From positions 501,906,109-501,970,108 of the forward strand of contig NC_064614.1 in assembly GCF_023898315.1 (NCBI RefSeq): a stretch of DNA of 64,000 nt, given 5' to 3'. The stretch comes from Schistocerca nitens. Lineage: Eukaryota > Arthropoda > Insecta > Orthoptera > Acrididae. A program made the translations under genes and the position numbers. Shown piece after piece: positions 1 through 10,404 of the stretch (positions within the stretch are counted from its first letter, which is position 1; each line of letters opens with the position of its first letter). The notes under the pieces were generated by a model, which worked only from the letters and a program-made list of their open reading frames with translations, was not told the origin of the DNA and did not search any database.

Positions 1-1904
1 TATTGTTGGCCAGATTTTAACGTATTGTAGATCGGTAGCCGCGATTATCACCTCAACAATCAGTGTATGCTGTACATTGTAAGACATTCAATAATGTGTG
101 CAGCAGCATTTAGGAACGTACTCAGTGCCAGATTTGACAGGTGTTCTGTTAGTCGTAGCAATATCGAGTTGGAATACTGAATAAAAACTACAGTTACAAC
201 CGGTACCGCAGCACGCGAAAATGGCAAAGAGGAAACAGACAGCTCTAAATGTACAGTTAAAGCTTAAGTTCTAGATGAAGTGGACCGTGGTACCAGGAAA
301 ACAGCAATTGCAGAGCAGTTTGGAATACCTAAATCAACTTTATCTACAATTATTAAGAATCAAGAAAAAATTATTAATGCTGAGGCATCTGTTTCTGGAA
401 ACAAATCTAAACGACTTCGTACTGCCAAGTAAGAAGACATCGAGACCTTACTGCTAGAATGGTTCAATCATATTCGTGCATCTAACATACCTTTAACTGG
501 CCCTGTTATTCAGTCAAAAGCAAATGATATTGCTTGGTTGGTTGTATTGGTTCCAAAAGAGACATTCAGTTTCATCTGTACAAATTTGCGGTGAAGCAAA
601 TAAAGTTGATGAAGAAAGTGCGAACAACTGGTTGCATGAATTCAACTGAGTGAGGGAAAAGTATGCCTCATGTGATGTGTTTAACATGGATGAAACTGGA
701 TTTTTCTACAATCTTTTTCCAAATCACACCCTGGGGATAAAAGGTGATAAGTGACATGGTGGAGCACGAAGCAAACAACGTGTGACTGTTGTACTGTGCT
801 GTAATGCTGATGGCAGTGAGAAGTTTCGTCCCTGGGTTATCGGTAAATCCGAGAAACCACATTGTTTTAAAAACATAAATATGGACACTTTACCTTGCAT
901 CTACTCTCATAACAAGAAAGCTTGGATCGATGGCACATCATTTCGAAAGTGGCTTCTTCGTTTCAACAGTCAAATGGTTGCTCAAAATAGAGATGTTCTT
1001 CTTACATTGGACAGATGTACTGCCCATAACGTTCATGATCTGAACCTATCCAACATAAAGGTTCAGTTTTTTCCACCCAACGCCACAAGCCGCCTTCACC
1101 CTTTGGACCAAGGCATAATCTCTCTCATAAAGAGAGCTTATCATAAGCGACTCGTAAGAGCTGCAATTCATGCTGCTGAAAACAACAGTGCAACCCCAAA
1201 TTGGAATCTGCTTGACACAATAAAAGCCATCGCAGCAGCCTGGAACTCAGTATTGCCACATCATATAGGGAAGTGCTTTAACAGAGCTTGGAGACATAGC
1301 AACACTGAAGATGTCCACAAGTTAGAAGATGCCACTTCACCTGATGAATGGACAGTTCTGCAGGACGTTGCAAACCCCAGGATTAGTTTCGAAGAATTCA
1401 TTAGTGTAGACGATGATGTTGCCATATGTGCTTCTGTGAATCGGAGATGCCAAAAGCTGTGAACGAGGTGCAAGAAGGGCCATCAGAAGAAAGAGAAGAG
1501 GAAGAGAATACAGATACCATTCCTCCTACTCATCAGGAGATGTTTACAGCCTTGGACTGTTTAGAATGGTTCACTTCAACATCCAACGTCACTGCTGGGT
1601 TTACGGACGCTATCATTACAATTGGTTGTGAAATTACAAAATATTATCGTTCCCATGAACATCAGCGAACCATGATCGAATTTTTTCCAAGAAAGTAATG
1701 TACATAATTTGTGAGTACTTGTAATTTTACAATCACTTTATAGTGTTATAAGTCTACAATAATGTGATTGATAGTGTAGTGCATTACACATTCCTGTACT
1801 GCTGTACATGCATACTTATTAAAATCTGTTTTTCACTTAACACAAATTTTTTTAACACGAACTCCTGATTTTTCGGTCCCTTCAGATTCGTCTTACACCC
1901 TGGT
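1..1904 (+). mobile_element. pogo/Tigger-like DNA transposon remnant, left end outside window
   Basis: This stretch surrounds a decayed DDE transposase of the CENP-B/pogo/Tigger type. The right terminus reads, on the reverse strand, as a sequence starting CAGGGTGTAAG, which fits the CAG-starting inverted repeats of Tigger-type elements. A TA lies just outside it, but one base away, so the exact edge is uncertain by a base or two. The left inverted repeat was not seen and probably lies upstream of the window. Positions 1699-1860 are AT-rich 3' untranslated sequence. Confidence 0.75.
221..1698 (+). pseudogene. Tigger/pogo-type transposase, broken
   Basis: The reading starts at ATG 221 (MAKRKQTALNVQLKLK). 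It runs through a CENP-B-like helix-turn-helix (VDRGTRKTAIAEQFGIPKS), then a DDE core with NMDETGFFY near 690, LTLDRCTAHN near 1005 and HPLDQGII near 1100. These are the three catalytic Asp motifs of the pogo/Tigger superfamily. The protein would bind the element's inverted repeats and cut and paste it. The frame is broken by an early stop (272-274), a stop near 430, further disruptions between 570 and 780, and a frameshift near 1440. The C-terminal part, acidic and ending FFPRK, is in another frame at 1426-1698. The second catalytic motif reads DRC rather than the usual DNC. It is clearly inactive. Confidence 0.85.
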
Positions 1905-1907
1905 ATT

Positions 1908-2400
1908 TGTATGAGTTGATCAATTCCATGTGTGACTCATTGATTTTGTAGTCACAGCATACTACCTCTTTTCATTTTGTGAAGTGCACAATTTTACATT
2001 TTTGAGCATTTAAAGCAAGTAGCCAATCTTTGCACCACTTTGAAATCTTATTAAGGTCTGACTGAATATTTGTGCATCTTTTTTCAGACAGTACTTCATT
2101 ATAGACAACTGTCATCTGTCAAAAGTTTGAGGTTACTATTAATATTCTCTTCAAGGTCATTAATATACAACATGAATAGCAAAGGTCGCAACACACATCC
2201 CTGTGGCACATCTGAAGGTACTTCTACATCTGTTGATGACACTTCATCCAAGATAATTTGCTGTGTCTTCCCTTTAAAAAAAATAAATAAATAAATAAAA
2301 TAAAAAATTAAAATAAAACAAAAAAAATTTTTTTTTAAATCTTCAATTCCATTACAAATTTCTCTTGGTACCCCATACGACTGTAGTTTTGATAAAAATC
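1908..2400 (-). mobile_element. Jockey/CR1-like non-LTR retrotransposon, RT 3' part
   Basis: Read on the - strand, this encodes decayed reverse transcriptase: LQSYGVPREICNG, then PQGCVLRPLLFMLYINDL (the usual PQGS.LGPLLF motif), a decayed YADD box (TDDSCLYN) and KWCKDWLLALNAQKC. Frameshifts and an AT-rich expansion at 2278-2345 break it. It appears to be the downstream continuation of the element at 3441-6020, separated from it by the RTE-like insertion at about 2401-3440. Confidence 0.7.
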
Positions 2401-3440
2401 ATAGATGTCATTTACTTATTTACTTACTCCTCAGCTCTACAGCCCTTGAAGGGCCTTGGCCTGCATCACAATATCCTGCCATTCTGCTTTCTGTGTCCAA
2501 CCTCTGATACCCAGCTTTTTCGTGTCTTCTTCAGTTCTGTGCACCCATTTCTTTCTGGGATGCCCTTCCATCATGTGTCTTCAGCCTTGCCATCAAAAAT
2601 CTTCTTACAGGTTCTGTCTTCTTCCATTCTGACCATGTGTTGGACCCACCACAGTTTACTTATTGTAATGGTAGTGACAATGTCAGGTTGTTCAAAAAGT
2701 TGTTTTGGTTGTGCATTCGCAAGGATGCGCCAACCTTCTTGACCATATATGGGGCCATATATTTTATGCAGAACCTTTCTCTCCCAAATACTAAGGATTC
2801 TTTCCTCATTTGCAGTCGTGGTCTGTGTCTCAGCACCATACATAATAACCAGTCTTATAATTGTTTTGTAAATGAGGATTTTAGATTTTATTGATAGAAG
2901 CGAGTTCCTAAGCATGGGCAGTGTGGCAAAGCCGCATCTGTTGCTTGCTGCTATTCTAGCTTTCACCTTGCTGCTGATGTCATTCCTCTCTGTGATAGTC
3001 TATCTGAGGTACTTGAAATCTCTCACCCTCTCAAACTCCTTGTCGACTATCCTGAGGTTTGGTGGGTTTCATTGGTTGGTCATTGCCATATATTTGGTCT
3101 TTTTGGCAATGACTACCAGGCCATGTTCCCTTGTACCTCTCTCCAGTTGTTGATAGGCATCGGCCAGCACAGCAGTGTTTTGTGCAAGGAATGCCACATT
3201 GCCTGCCTATGACTTTTTGAATAGCAAGTGAGGAGATATTGTCACCCTGTCTCAGTCCTTCCTTCCCTTCCACTTCTCTGATGATTTTGCCCTGTATTTT
3301 TACTTTACAGTTGGTCTCACTTACATCATAGTAAGTTTAATGAGCTTATAAGGTATTCCAGCCTCGTCCACTAGATTCTACAGTGCCACTCTTGAGATGC
3401 TATCATAGGCTTGTTTAAAATCGATATAAAGGTGGTGTTT
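2401..3440 (-). mobile_element. RTE-like non-LTR retrotransposon 3' half, nested insertion
   Basis: Conceptual - strand translation gives IDFKQAYDSISR-like motif A near 3400, EGLRQGDNIS (motif B) near 3250, and the C-terminal region with YKTIIRLVIMYGAET and KVLHKIYGP, typical of RTE-like polymerases. The longest intact piece is 2571-2966. The 3' end lies near 2405-2480, in a short segment rich in CTTCAAGGGCTGT-type sequence. Frameshifts make it inactive. Its position inside another element's RT domain dates it as younger than that element. Confidence 0.7.
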
Positions 3441-6020
3441 ATTTATTTGATGTTCATAACTTTTTTCATGTTATGTTATGAACATGAAAAATAGAAGGTG
3501 TTTGCAAACAAAAAATACTTTATCTACCTGACTGCTGTGATCTGATGCTTTCACCATGTCATGTGTGAAAAGTGCAATTTGGGTTTCACGTGAGCGATGT
3601 TTTCAGAATCCATGTTGATTGGCATGGAAGAGACTATTCTGTTTGAGGTACCTCATTAAGCTTGAGCTCAGTATGTGTTCTAAGATTCTACAGCAAATCA
3701 ATGGCAGGGATAATCTGCTACCCTACTTGTAGATGGATATGACTTACGGCTTCTTCCAACGACTGGATTTTTTTTTTTTTTTTTTTTTTTAACAGGGATT
3801 CCATTGGACCGTGTAGTTTCCAACTGTTTCTCAATACCACTTACCTGTTTCATTCATCTTTTCAGTGGTACAAGGATTAAATTGGACCATTTGTCCTGGG
3901 TTATCCTTTGTAAAGGCACAATGAACATTTGAAAATGGAGTTAAGCATTTCTCCTTTTGCTCTGCTAACCTCAATTTCAGTCCCTGTTTCATCCGTCAGT
4001 GAATGGACACTAACTTCGGTACCACTAACAGCCTTTACACTGACTAGAATTTTTTTAAGTTTGTGAAAAGATCATACAGTAATATTTGCTATGTAATCAC
4101 TGAAGGCTTCATGCATTGCTCTCTTTACTGTCAAACACATTTCATTCAGCATCTCTCTGACTTTAACCCAATGGTTGTGTCTTACATCTGTTATGCAGTG
4201 ATCTCTGTTTCCTTAGAAGTTTCTTTACAGTGAGCATATACCATGTAGAGTTCTTATTATGTATTGTTCTACTGGTTGCATATGTATCCAGTGCATGGTC
4301 AACTGTTCTTTTAAACTTGACTTGAAGTTCCTCTACAAGCTCCTATCCTGAGATAAAAGTTTCAGATTTCTCATTGAGATACGACACTATTGCATCTTTA
4401 TGTAGTTTACTGACTATATAAATCTTTCTATGTGTTTTGATTGCCCTTGGAAATTTTGTAATCATTGTTGCTACAAATGCCATACAACTGTTAATACCAA
4501 TTTCAATGTGAACATCCTCTAAGAGGTCTTGTCTGTTAGTTGCAATTGGATCTAACATATTTATTGTCTGTTCTAGGTTGTGTTCGGAGAAGGCATTTAG
4601 TAATATCTTGCCACATCCACCTCTAACAAACTGTTGCTATCCCTGTTGTTTGCCAGGTGATGGACAAGTAAACTGAGCTTTTCTCTAAAGTTTCTGATTA
4701 CATCATAAGCTGAGTCTGATGGTCAGGAGAAGATTCAGTTACAGTTCTATGCCCACTCTGATACTGAGTCTTGCATTTTGCATGCAGATTCAGTTTCTAT
4801 CTGACTGGATCTGAGTTTTTGCCTGCCGCAACAAATACGCCATGTCAATTTCCCATTCTCCTACTCTTCTAATATATGCTTAAGTTTTCCCCAACAATCT
4901 CATTGCTGTTAGCTTCACTGTTTTTTAGGAATACTTTAAACTCTAATACTTTGTTGCAAATGCTTCAACAGTTAACCATCAGGATTTTAGCACTCACACC
5001 TGTAGGAGAGGGAGGGGAGTGGCATTTCTTTGGGTCTTATACTGGTACTTCCAGGTCTCCTACTTCTATCATTATCTGGACTGGATGGAGACTTGACTAA
5101 GCTAGAAAATCCTTGTGTGCGCACCATACACAGTCAGCTACCTCGGTAGCCACCTCTAATGTGTAGTGCACACCTGACCCATTTAGAGGGACCTCCCAGT
5201 TCACAACTCTATGGCACAAGTCTAGGAAGCCACAGCCTAGTTTGTCACATACTCTTCACGTTCTCTGAATCAAGCCTTTCACTTGACTCTGAATGAGGGC
5301 CAACAATCTGTTCTTGGAGCAAAGCTACAGATTGTGAGCTTCATTAAAACTACTTGAGGGACACCAGTATTATCAACGTTCTCTGACAGTCACTGGAGTG
5401 ATCCAAATTGGAGCTCAGATAACATTGTTTGTCCTAATACACATCACATACTGCAATTTGTTACACCCTGTTCCCTTAATGGCTGCTGGAATTGCCTCTT
5501 CAACATGTTGAATGAGGCCCTCATAAGGGGTACTATTGTCCACCATCTGTTTGAATTACTGATGATTATAAACCCCTGACCCTTTTGCATTTTGCCTCCT
5601 CTTGACAAAGGACACAGCACATTTCACAAAGGTGAAGTGAGTCTCATTGCTCGGTTTTGGTTTCATTGGAAGACAGTCCCTGATTCTTGCTGGTTAGGGG
5701 GATGGGTGGAACACCTAGAGTTTTCCGTGGTTCATGTCTCCCACACACAGGGTGCATGGACCTGCCATTGACATGCCACACACAGTCAAATTAGCGAGTA
5801 GTGATAGATCCTGTATTTCCTGCAGGAGATACAGTATCCACAGTAGAGGATAGCACTTGAGGTACCTTTGGTATCACTGGCACATGACTCTTTGGCAGCC
5901 CTCCCAACATCTTTCACAGATGCTTCCAATTGCTTGACAGTAGTCAGGGCAATTTTCAGCTGCTTATGAATGTCAATTAACTCATTGCATGCCTAAGAAC
6001 AGAATGCACATTGGGGCTGG
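3441..6020 (-). mobile_element. Jockey/CR1-like non-LTR retrotransposon, ORF1, endonuclease and RT 5' part
   Basis: On the - strand this runs from a coiled-coil-like ORF1 segment (about 5990-5880, LIDIHKQLKIALTTVKQLEA) to an endonuclease-like part with LDPIATNRQDLLEDVHIEIG at 4343-4558, and into the RT leader near 3600-4050 (KAVSGTEVSVHSLTDETGT). It would have encoded endonuclease and reverse transcriptase for target-primed insertion. All frames carry stops and frameshifts. A T22 tract at 3768-3790 replaces part of the RT fingers region. The 5' boundary near 6020 is approximate. Confidence 0.65.
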
Positions 6021-6209
6021 TGCAGTATCTTACAGAACAGTAAAAAGAGGATGTTAGACAAGTTTGCTGATTCTCTTTTAATTTATAGAACTGACATGCT
6101 TTCTTTGGAAATGAAGCTGGTAGGAAAACAAGTAAGATGAATCAGCAGCTTATTTTTGTGAATGATACATTCTTTGAATATTTCTGCCAGTGTAAAATTT
6201 ACACAAATA

Positions 6210-6360
6210 AATGTAACAATATTATGAGAAGGAAAGTTGCTAATGAGCATATAGCGGAGAAGCTGAGTCGCAGATAGGCACAACAAAAAGACCCTCACAA
6301 TTATAGCTTTCGGCAGTGTGGTTTCAGTTGCCTGAGACTGCAGTCGTGTGTGAGGATAAA
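6210..6360 (-). mobile_element. Fragment of hammerhead-bearing repeat (family 2), left half
   Basis: The segment from TAACAATATTATGAGAAGG to the GCTTTCGGC near 6305-6315 is the inverted counterpart of 9673-9781 and is related to 49970-50220. The copy breaks just after the GAAAGC half of a hammerhead-like core, so the CUGANGA half is missing. It bounds the left side of the PLE nest. Confidence 0.55.
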
Positions 6361-6409
6361 AAAATATATATATAAAAACAAAGATGATGCGACTCACCAA
6401 TGCGGATGG

Positions 6410-6410
<1 letters not shown>

Positions 6411-6482
<72 letters not shown>
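6411..6482. repeat. (TG)n microsatellite ending in GCGCGTGCG
   Basis: An uninterrupted TG run of about 70 bp passes into GCGCGTGCGTGCG. It is an expanded version of the short TG tract normally found in the PLE tail. Alternating purine-pyrimidine sequence like this can adopt Z-DNA. Confidence 0.95.
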
Positions 6483-6488
<6 letters not shown>

Positions 6489-6610
6489 CGTGCGAGTGTA
6501 TACCTGTCCTTTTTTCCCCCAAGGTGGGTCTTTCCGCTCCCGGGATTGGAGTGACTCCTTGCCCTCTCCCTTGGAGCCCACATCCTTTGATCTTTCCCTC
6601 TCCTTCCCTC

Positions 6611-6648
6611 TTTCCTGACGAGGCGACCGTTGGTTGCGAGGGCTGGAA
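6611..6648 (+). ncRNA. Hammerhead-like motif, PLE family 1 (decayed)
   Basis: CTGACGA at 6615-6621 is followed by an extra G and then the stem II arms GCGACC and GGTTGC. The next box is GAGG instead of GAAA, so catalysis is unlikely. Confidence 0.5.
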
Positions 6649-6721
6649 TTTTGTGTGTATGTTTGTGTTTGTTTGTGTGTCTGTCGGCCTGCCAGCGCTT
6701 TCGTTTGGTGAGTTGCATCAT

Positions 6722-6724
<3 letters not shown>

Positions 6725-6760
<36 letters not shown>
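6725..6760. repeat. (TA)n microsatellite between inverted PLE tails
   Basis: A pure TA run of about 36 bp joins a + strand PLE tail to the - strand tail of copy A. Confidence 0.95.
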
Positions 6761-6763
<3 letters not shown>

Positions 6764-6832
6764 AAAGAAAGTGATGAGACTTACCAAACAAAAGCGCTGG
6801 CAGGTCAATAGACACACAAACATACACACAAA

Positions 6833-6876
6833 ATTCTAGCTTTCACAACAAACGGTTGCTTCGTCAGGAAAGAGGG
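6833..6876 (-). ncRNA. Hammerhead-like motif, PLE family 1, copy A
   Basis: On the - strand, CTGACGA (6861-6867 reversed) is followed by A, GCAAC, CGTTT, GTTGT and GAAAGCTAG. The last base pair of stem II next to GAAA is lost (C to T). Stem I is UUC with GAA. Confidence 0.55.
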
Positions 6877-7120
6877 TTTTAAGGGAGAGGGTAAGGAGTC
6901 ATTCCAATCCTGGGAGCGGAAAGACTTACCTTAGGGGGAAAAAAAGGACGAGTATACACTCGCACACACACACATATCCATCCGCATATACACAGACACA
7001 AGCAGACATTTGTAAAGGCAAAGAGTTTGGGCAGAGATGTCAGTCGAGGCGGAAGTACAGAGGCAAAGGTGATGTTGAAAGACAGGTGAGGTACGAGCGG
7101 CGGCAAATAGAAATTGGAGA

Positions 7121-8032
7121 TTAGCGGAGATTGAGGCCTGGCAGATAGCGAGAAGAGAGGATATGCTGAAGGGCAAGTTCCCACCTCCGGAGTTCTGACA
7201 GGTTGGTGTTAGTGGGAAGTATCCAGATAACCCGGACGGTGTAACACTGTGCCAAGATGTGCTGGCCGTGCACCAAGGCATGTTTAGCCACAGGGTGATC
7301 CTCATTACCAACAAACACTGTCTGCCTGTGTCCATTCATGCGAATGGACAGTTTGTTGCTGGTCATTCCCACATAGAAGGCTTCACAGTGTAGGCAGGTC
7401 AGTTGGTAAATCACGTGGGTGCTTTCACACGTGGCTCTGCCTTTGATCGTGTACACCTTCCGGGTTACAGGACTGGAGTAGGTGGTGGTGGGAGGGTGCA
7501 TGGGACAGGTTTTACACCGGGGGCGGTTACAAGGGTAGGAGCCAGAGGGTAGGGAAGGTGGTTTGGGGATTTCATAGGGATGAACTAAGAGGTTACGAAG
7601 GTTAGGTGGACGGCGGAAAGACACTCTAGGTGGAGTGGGGAGGATTTCATGAAGGATGGATCTCATTTCAGGGCAGGATTTGAGGAAGTCGTATCCCTGC
7701 TGGAGAGCCACATTCAGAATCTGATCCAGTCCCGGAAAGTATCCTGTCACAAGTGGGGCACTTCTGGGGTTCTTCTGTGGAAGGTTCCGGGTTTGAGGAG
7801 ATGAGGAAGTGGCTCTGGTTATTTGCTTCTGTACCAGGTCGGGAGGGTAGTTACGGGATGCGAAAGCTGTTTTCAGGTTGTTGGTGTAATGGTTCAAGGA
7901 TTCCGGACTGGAGCAGATTCGTTTGCCACGAAGACCTAGGCTGTAGGGAAGGGACCGTTTGATGTGGAATGGGTGGCAGCTGTCATAATGGAGGTACTGT
8001 TGCTTGTTGGTGGGTTTGATGTGGACGGACGT
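7121..8032 (-). pseudogene. PLE family-1 protein, C-terminal GIY-YIG fragment (copy A)
   Basis: The open frame reads from HTSVHIKPTNKQQYLH (after RT motif C) through the connection region into the GIY-YIG endonuclease. It has the Cys cluster CNRPRCKTCPMHPP, then VIYQLTCLHCEAFYVGMTSNK, and ends LPGLNLR at the stop 7121-7123. In an intact element the GIY-YIG nuclease nicks target DNA to prime reverse transcription. Here the RT core is absent but the endonuclease part is uninterrupted for about 300 codons and nearly identical to copy C, so the copy is young. It has no plausible start codon of its own. Confidence 0.85.
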
Positions 8033-8078
8033 CTTTCCTGACGAAGCAACCGTTAGTTGCGAAAGCTAGAATTTTGTG
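8033..8078 (+). ncRNA. Hammerhead-like motif, PLE family 1
   Basis: CTGACGA at 8038-8044, an extra A, stem II GCAAC/GTTGC with a short loop, then GAAAGCTAG. After the one-base-pair stem III (A..U) the GAA pairs with the UUC before CTGACGA to give a short stem I. All core bases are present, plus one nucleotide more than the canonical core. Confidence 0.6.
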
Positions 8079-8192
8079 TGTATGTTTGTGTTTGTTTGTG
8101 TGTCTATCGACCTGCCAGCGCTTTTGTTTGGTAAGTCTCATCACTTTCTTTCTTTTTAGATATATTTTTTCCACGTGGAATGTTTCCCTGTG

Positions 8193-8193
<1 letters not shown>
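8033..8193 (+). mobile_element. PLE family-1 tail end, + sense, joined to copy A
   Basis: It starts at the hammerhead core, runs through TTTGTTTGGTAAGTCTCATC and ends in the terminal block AGATATATTTTTTCCACGTG...TTCCCTGTGTTA, which abuts (TA)n. It is inverted relative to copy A at a junction sharing ACGTC-type microhomology. Confidence 0.75.

Positions 8194-8236
<43 letters not shown>
8194..8236. repeat. (TA)n microsatellite
   Basis: A TA run of about 43 bp sits between a + strand PLE tail terminus and a - strand tail terminus. Confidence 0.95.
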
Positions 8237-8239
<3 letters not shown>

Positions 8240-8302
8240 CAAAGATGATGTGACTTACCAAATGAAAGTGCTGGCAGGTTGACAGACACACAAACATACA
8301 CA

Positions 8303-8348
8303 CAAAATTCAAGCTTTCGCAACAAACTGTTGCCTCATCAGCAAAGAG
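8303..8348 (-). ncRNA. Hammerhead-like motif, PLE family 1, tail unit 1 of copy B
   Basis: On the - strand: CTGATGA (8335-8341), extra G, GCAAC, AGTTT, GTTGC, GAAAGCTTG. The core is complete apart from the extra nucleotide. The base before the core differs from other copies (GCTGATGA). Confidence 0.6.
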
Positions 8349-8458
8349 GGGAAGGAGAGGGAAAGACGAAAGGATGTGGGTTTTAAGGGAGAGGGTAAGG
8401 AGTCATTCCAATCCCGGGAGTGGAAAGACTTACCTTAGGGGGAAAAAAGGACAGGTAT

Positions 8459-8491
<33 letters not shown>

Positions 8492-8620
8492 TATCCATCC
8501 ACACATACAGACACAAGCAGACATATTTAAAGACCATATATTTAAACAAAGATGATGCAACTCACCAAACGAAAGCGCTGGCAGGCCGACAGACACACAA
8601 ACAAACACAAACATACACAC

Positions 8621-8667
8621 AAAATTCTAGCTTTCGCAACCAACGGTTGCTTCGTCAGGAAAGAGGG
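8621..8667 (-). ncRNA. Hammerhead-like motif, PLE family 1, tail unit 2 of copy B
   Basis: On the - strand: CTGACGA (8652-8658), extra A, GCAAC, CGTTG, GTTGC, GAAAGCTAG. The core is complete with a one-nucleotide insertion before stem II. Confidence 0.6.
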
Positions 8668-8932
8668 AAGGAGAGGGAAAGACAATAGGATGTGGGTTTT
8701 AAGGGAGAGGGTAAGGAGTCATTCCAATCCCGGGAGCGGGAAGACTTACCTTAGGGGGAAAAAAGGACGGGTATACACTCGCACACACACACATATTCAT
8801 CCACACATATACAGACACAAGCAGACATATTCAAAGACAAAGAGTTTGGGCAGTGATGTCAGTCGAGGTGGAAGTGCAGAGGCAAAGATGTTGTTGAATG
8901 ACAGGTGAGGTATGAGTGGCGGCAACTTGAAA

Positions 8933-9619
8933 TTAGCGGAGATTGAGGCCTGGTGGGTAACGGGAAGAGAGGATATATTGAAGAGCAAGTTCCCATCTCC
9001 GGAGTTCGGATAGGTTGGTGTTAGTGGGAAGTATCCAGATAACCCGGACGGTGTATGCCAATATGTGCTGGCCGTGCACCAAGGCATGTTTAGCCACAGG
9101 GTGATCCTCATTACCAACAAACACTATCTGCCTGTGTCCATTCATGCAAATGGACAGTTTGTTGCTGGTCATTCCCACATAGAATGGATCACAGTGTAGG
9201 CAGGTCAGTTGGTAAATCACGTGGGTGCTTTCACACATGGCTCTGCCTTGGATCGTGTACACCTTCCGGGTTGCAGGACTGGAGTAGGTGGTGGTGGGAG
9301 GGTGCATGGGACAGGTTTTACACCGGGGGCGGTTACAAGGGTAGGAGCCAGAGGGTAGGGAAGGTGGTTTGGGGATTTCATAGGGATGAACTAAGAGGTT
9401 ACAAAGGTTAGGTGGACGGCCGAAAGACACTCTTGGTGAAGTGGGGAGGATTTCATGAAGGATGGATCTCATTGCAGGGCAGGATTTGAGGAAGTTGTAT
9501 CCCTGCTGGGGAGCCACATTCAGAGTCTGGTCCAGTCCCGGAAAGTATCCTGTCACAAGTGGAGCACTTTTGTGGTTCTTCTGTGGGAGGTTCTGGGTTT
9601 GAGGGAATGAGGAAGTACA

Positions 9620-9621
<2 letters not shown>
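8933..9621 (-). pseudogene. PLE family-1 protein, C-terminal GIY-YIG fragment (copy B)
   Basis: The frame is uninterrupted from the (TA)n edge to the stop at 8933. It covers the linker after RT, the Cys-rich CNRPRCKTC segment and the GIY-YIG domain (VIYQLTCLHCDPFYVGMTSNK, then YPPGLNLR). A small deletion shortens the usual AQCYTVRVIW to AYTVRVIW. The RT domain is missing. Confidence 0.85.

Positions 9622-9672
<51 letters not shown>
9622..9672. repeat. (TA)n microsatellite at PLE truncation point
   Basis: A TA run of about 51 bp replaces the 5' part of copy B and separates it from the family-2 repeat fragment. Confidence 0.95.
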
Positions 9673-9674
<2 letters not shown>

Positions 9675-9781
9675 GTGTGTGTGTCTATTGATGGAGGCCT
9701 TAATGGTCGAAAGCTATAATTGTGAGAGTCTTTTTTCGTCATAATATTGTTACATTCCATCCTGGATTTTCCATTGTTTGA
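9673..9781 (+). mobile_element. Hammerhead-bearing repeat (family 2), right half
   Basis: It reads GTGTCTATTGATGGAGGCC, then GGTCGAAAGCTATAATTGTG, CATAATATTGTTACATTCC and GGATTTTCCATTG. It is the inverted partner of 6210-6360. A decayed hammerhead-like core (TTGATGG, GGCC/GGTC, GAAAGCTA) lies at about 9684-9725. Confidence 0.55.
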
Positions 9782-10011
9782 CGCAAAGAAATATCTTTTA
9801 TAATAACTGTTTTCTAGAAAAGCAGTTGTACCTGTTGCTCTTCATAATAACCGTCGCTTTGTAGGTGCCTATTACATGCAAGCTGTTATAAATTAATAAA
9901 AATGGAATTAGAGTGTACAGTACCTGTTGATAGGCATTAAGCATACACAATCATTAAAAGAACATAATCAAATGTTTTTAGAGCAAATAGTGTATAATGA
10001 GCTCCTCTTCT

Positions 10012-10190
10012 CGTGAAGTCCATTTGTTTTTGTTGATGTTGTTGTAGTTGTTTTTGTTGTCTTCAGCTCAAAGACTGGTTTCATGCAAATCTCCATGGTG
10101 CTGTATCCTATGCAAGCCTCTTCATCTTTAAATAGTTGCTGCAAAATCAATTTAAGAAATAATATTTTAGGTTCCATAATTTTGAGATTT
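10012..10190 (-). mobile_element. 3' end of RTE-like element (same family as 23.8-25.8 kb)
   Basis: The reverse complement matches the C-terminal/3' segment at about 25740-25846 (GGAGATTTGCATGAAACCAG against GAGAGCTGCATCAAACCAG, then a CAACAACAAC-type tail). Only the last roughly 180 bp of the element is present, as expected for a 5'-truncated insertion. Confidence 0.6.
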
Positions 10191-10404
10191 TAGAGTGATA
10201 GCACCACATCCCATTAGCAAATGAAATCTTTTAAGCTTGGAAAATTACATTATTTTTAGTAGTAAAGGTACTTTGACATTTTCCATTCTTAAATATTAAG
10301 CTGGCCGAGAGAGAGCGAGAGAGGGAGAGAGAGAATGTTCGTTATTGATTGCAAGCTTTATCAGTGATCATTATTATTATTTTTATTTACATGAAATCCT
10401 GCAG

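Larger units (their letters stand above)
6379..6724 (+). mobile_element. PLE family-1 3' tail, sense on + strand, solo
   Basis: This is a non-coding tail of the family-1 Penelope-like element without its ORF. It contains the (TG)n tract, the CCTGTCCTTTTTTCCCCC segment, a polypyrimidine block and a hammerhead-like core at 6611-6648. It ends in GCATCATCTT against a (TA)n tract. It is inverted relative to copy A immediately to its right. Confidence 0.75.
6761..8032 (-). mobile_element. Penelope-like element family 1, copy A, 5'-truncated
   Basis: This is a - strand copy with its tail at 6761-7120 and its coding remnant at 7121-8032. The tail carries AAGTGATGAGACTTACC at the TA junction and a hammerhead-like core. 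The 5' side stops abruptly at GACGGACGT near 8032 and joins an inverted tail fragment. The truncation removes the N-terminal domain and all RT catalytic motifs. Confidence 0.85.
8237..9621 (-). mobile_element. PLE family 1, copy B, with two tandem tails and 5' truncation
   Basis: Two tail units stand in tandem in the same - orientation (about 8237-8540 and 8549-8932), each with its own hammerhead-like core, followed by a GIY-YIG fragment. Tandem terminal units match the pseudo-LTR arrangement known for Penelope-like elements. The coding side stops at a (TA)n tract at 9622. Confidence 0.8.

Noticed and set aside
6083..6829. Long open frames on both strands across the (TG)n and (TA)n tracts
   Set aside because: They are translated microsatellites (His-Thr, Cys-Val, Tyr-Ile repeats) joined to PLE tail sequence, not genes.
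8374..8908. Frames of about 100 residues containing THTHTH and RGKDNRMW-type sequence
   Set aside because: They recur in every PLE tail copy in both orientations and reflect the non-coding tail, not a protein.
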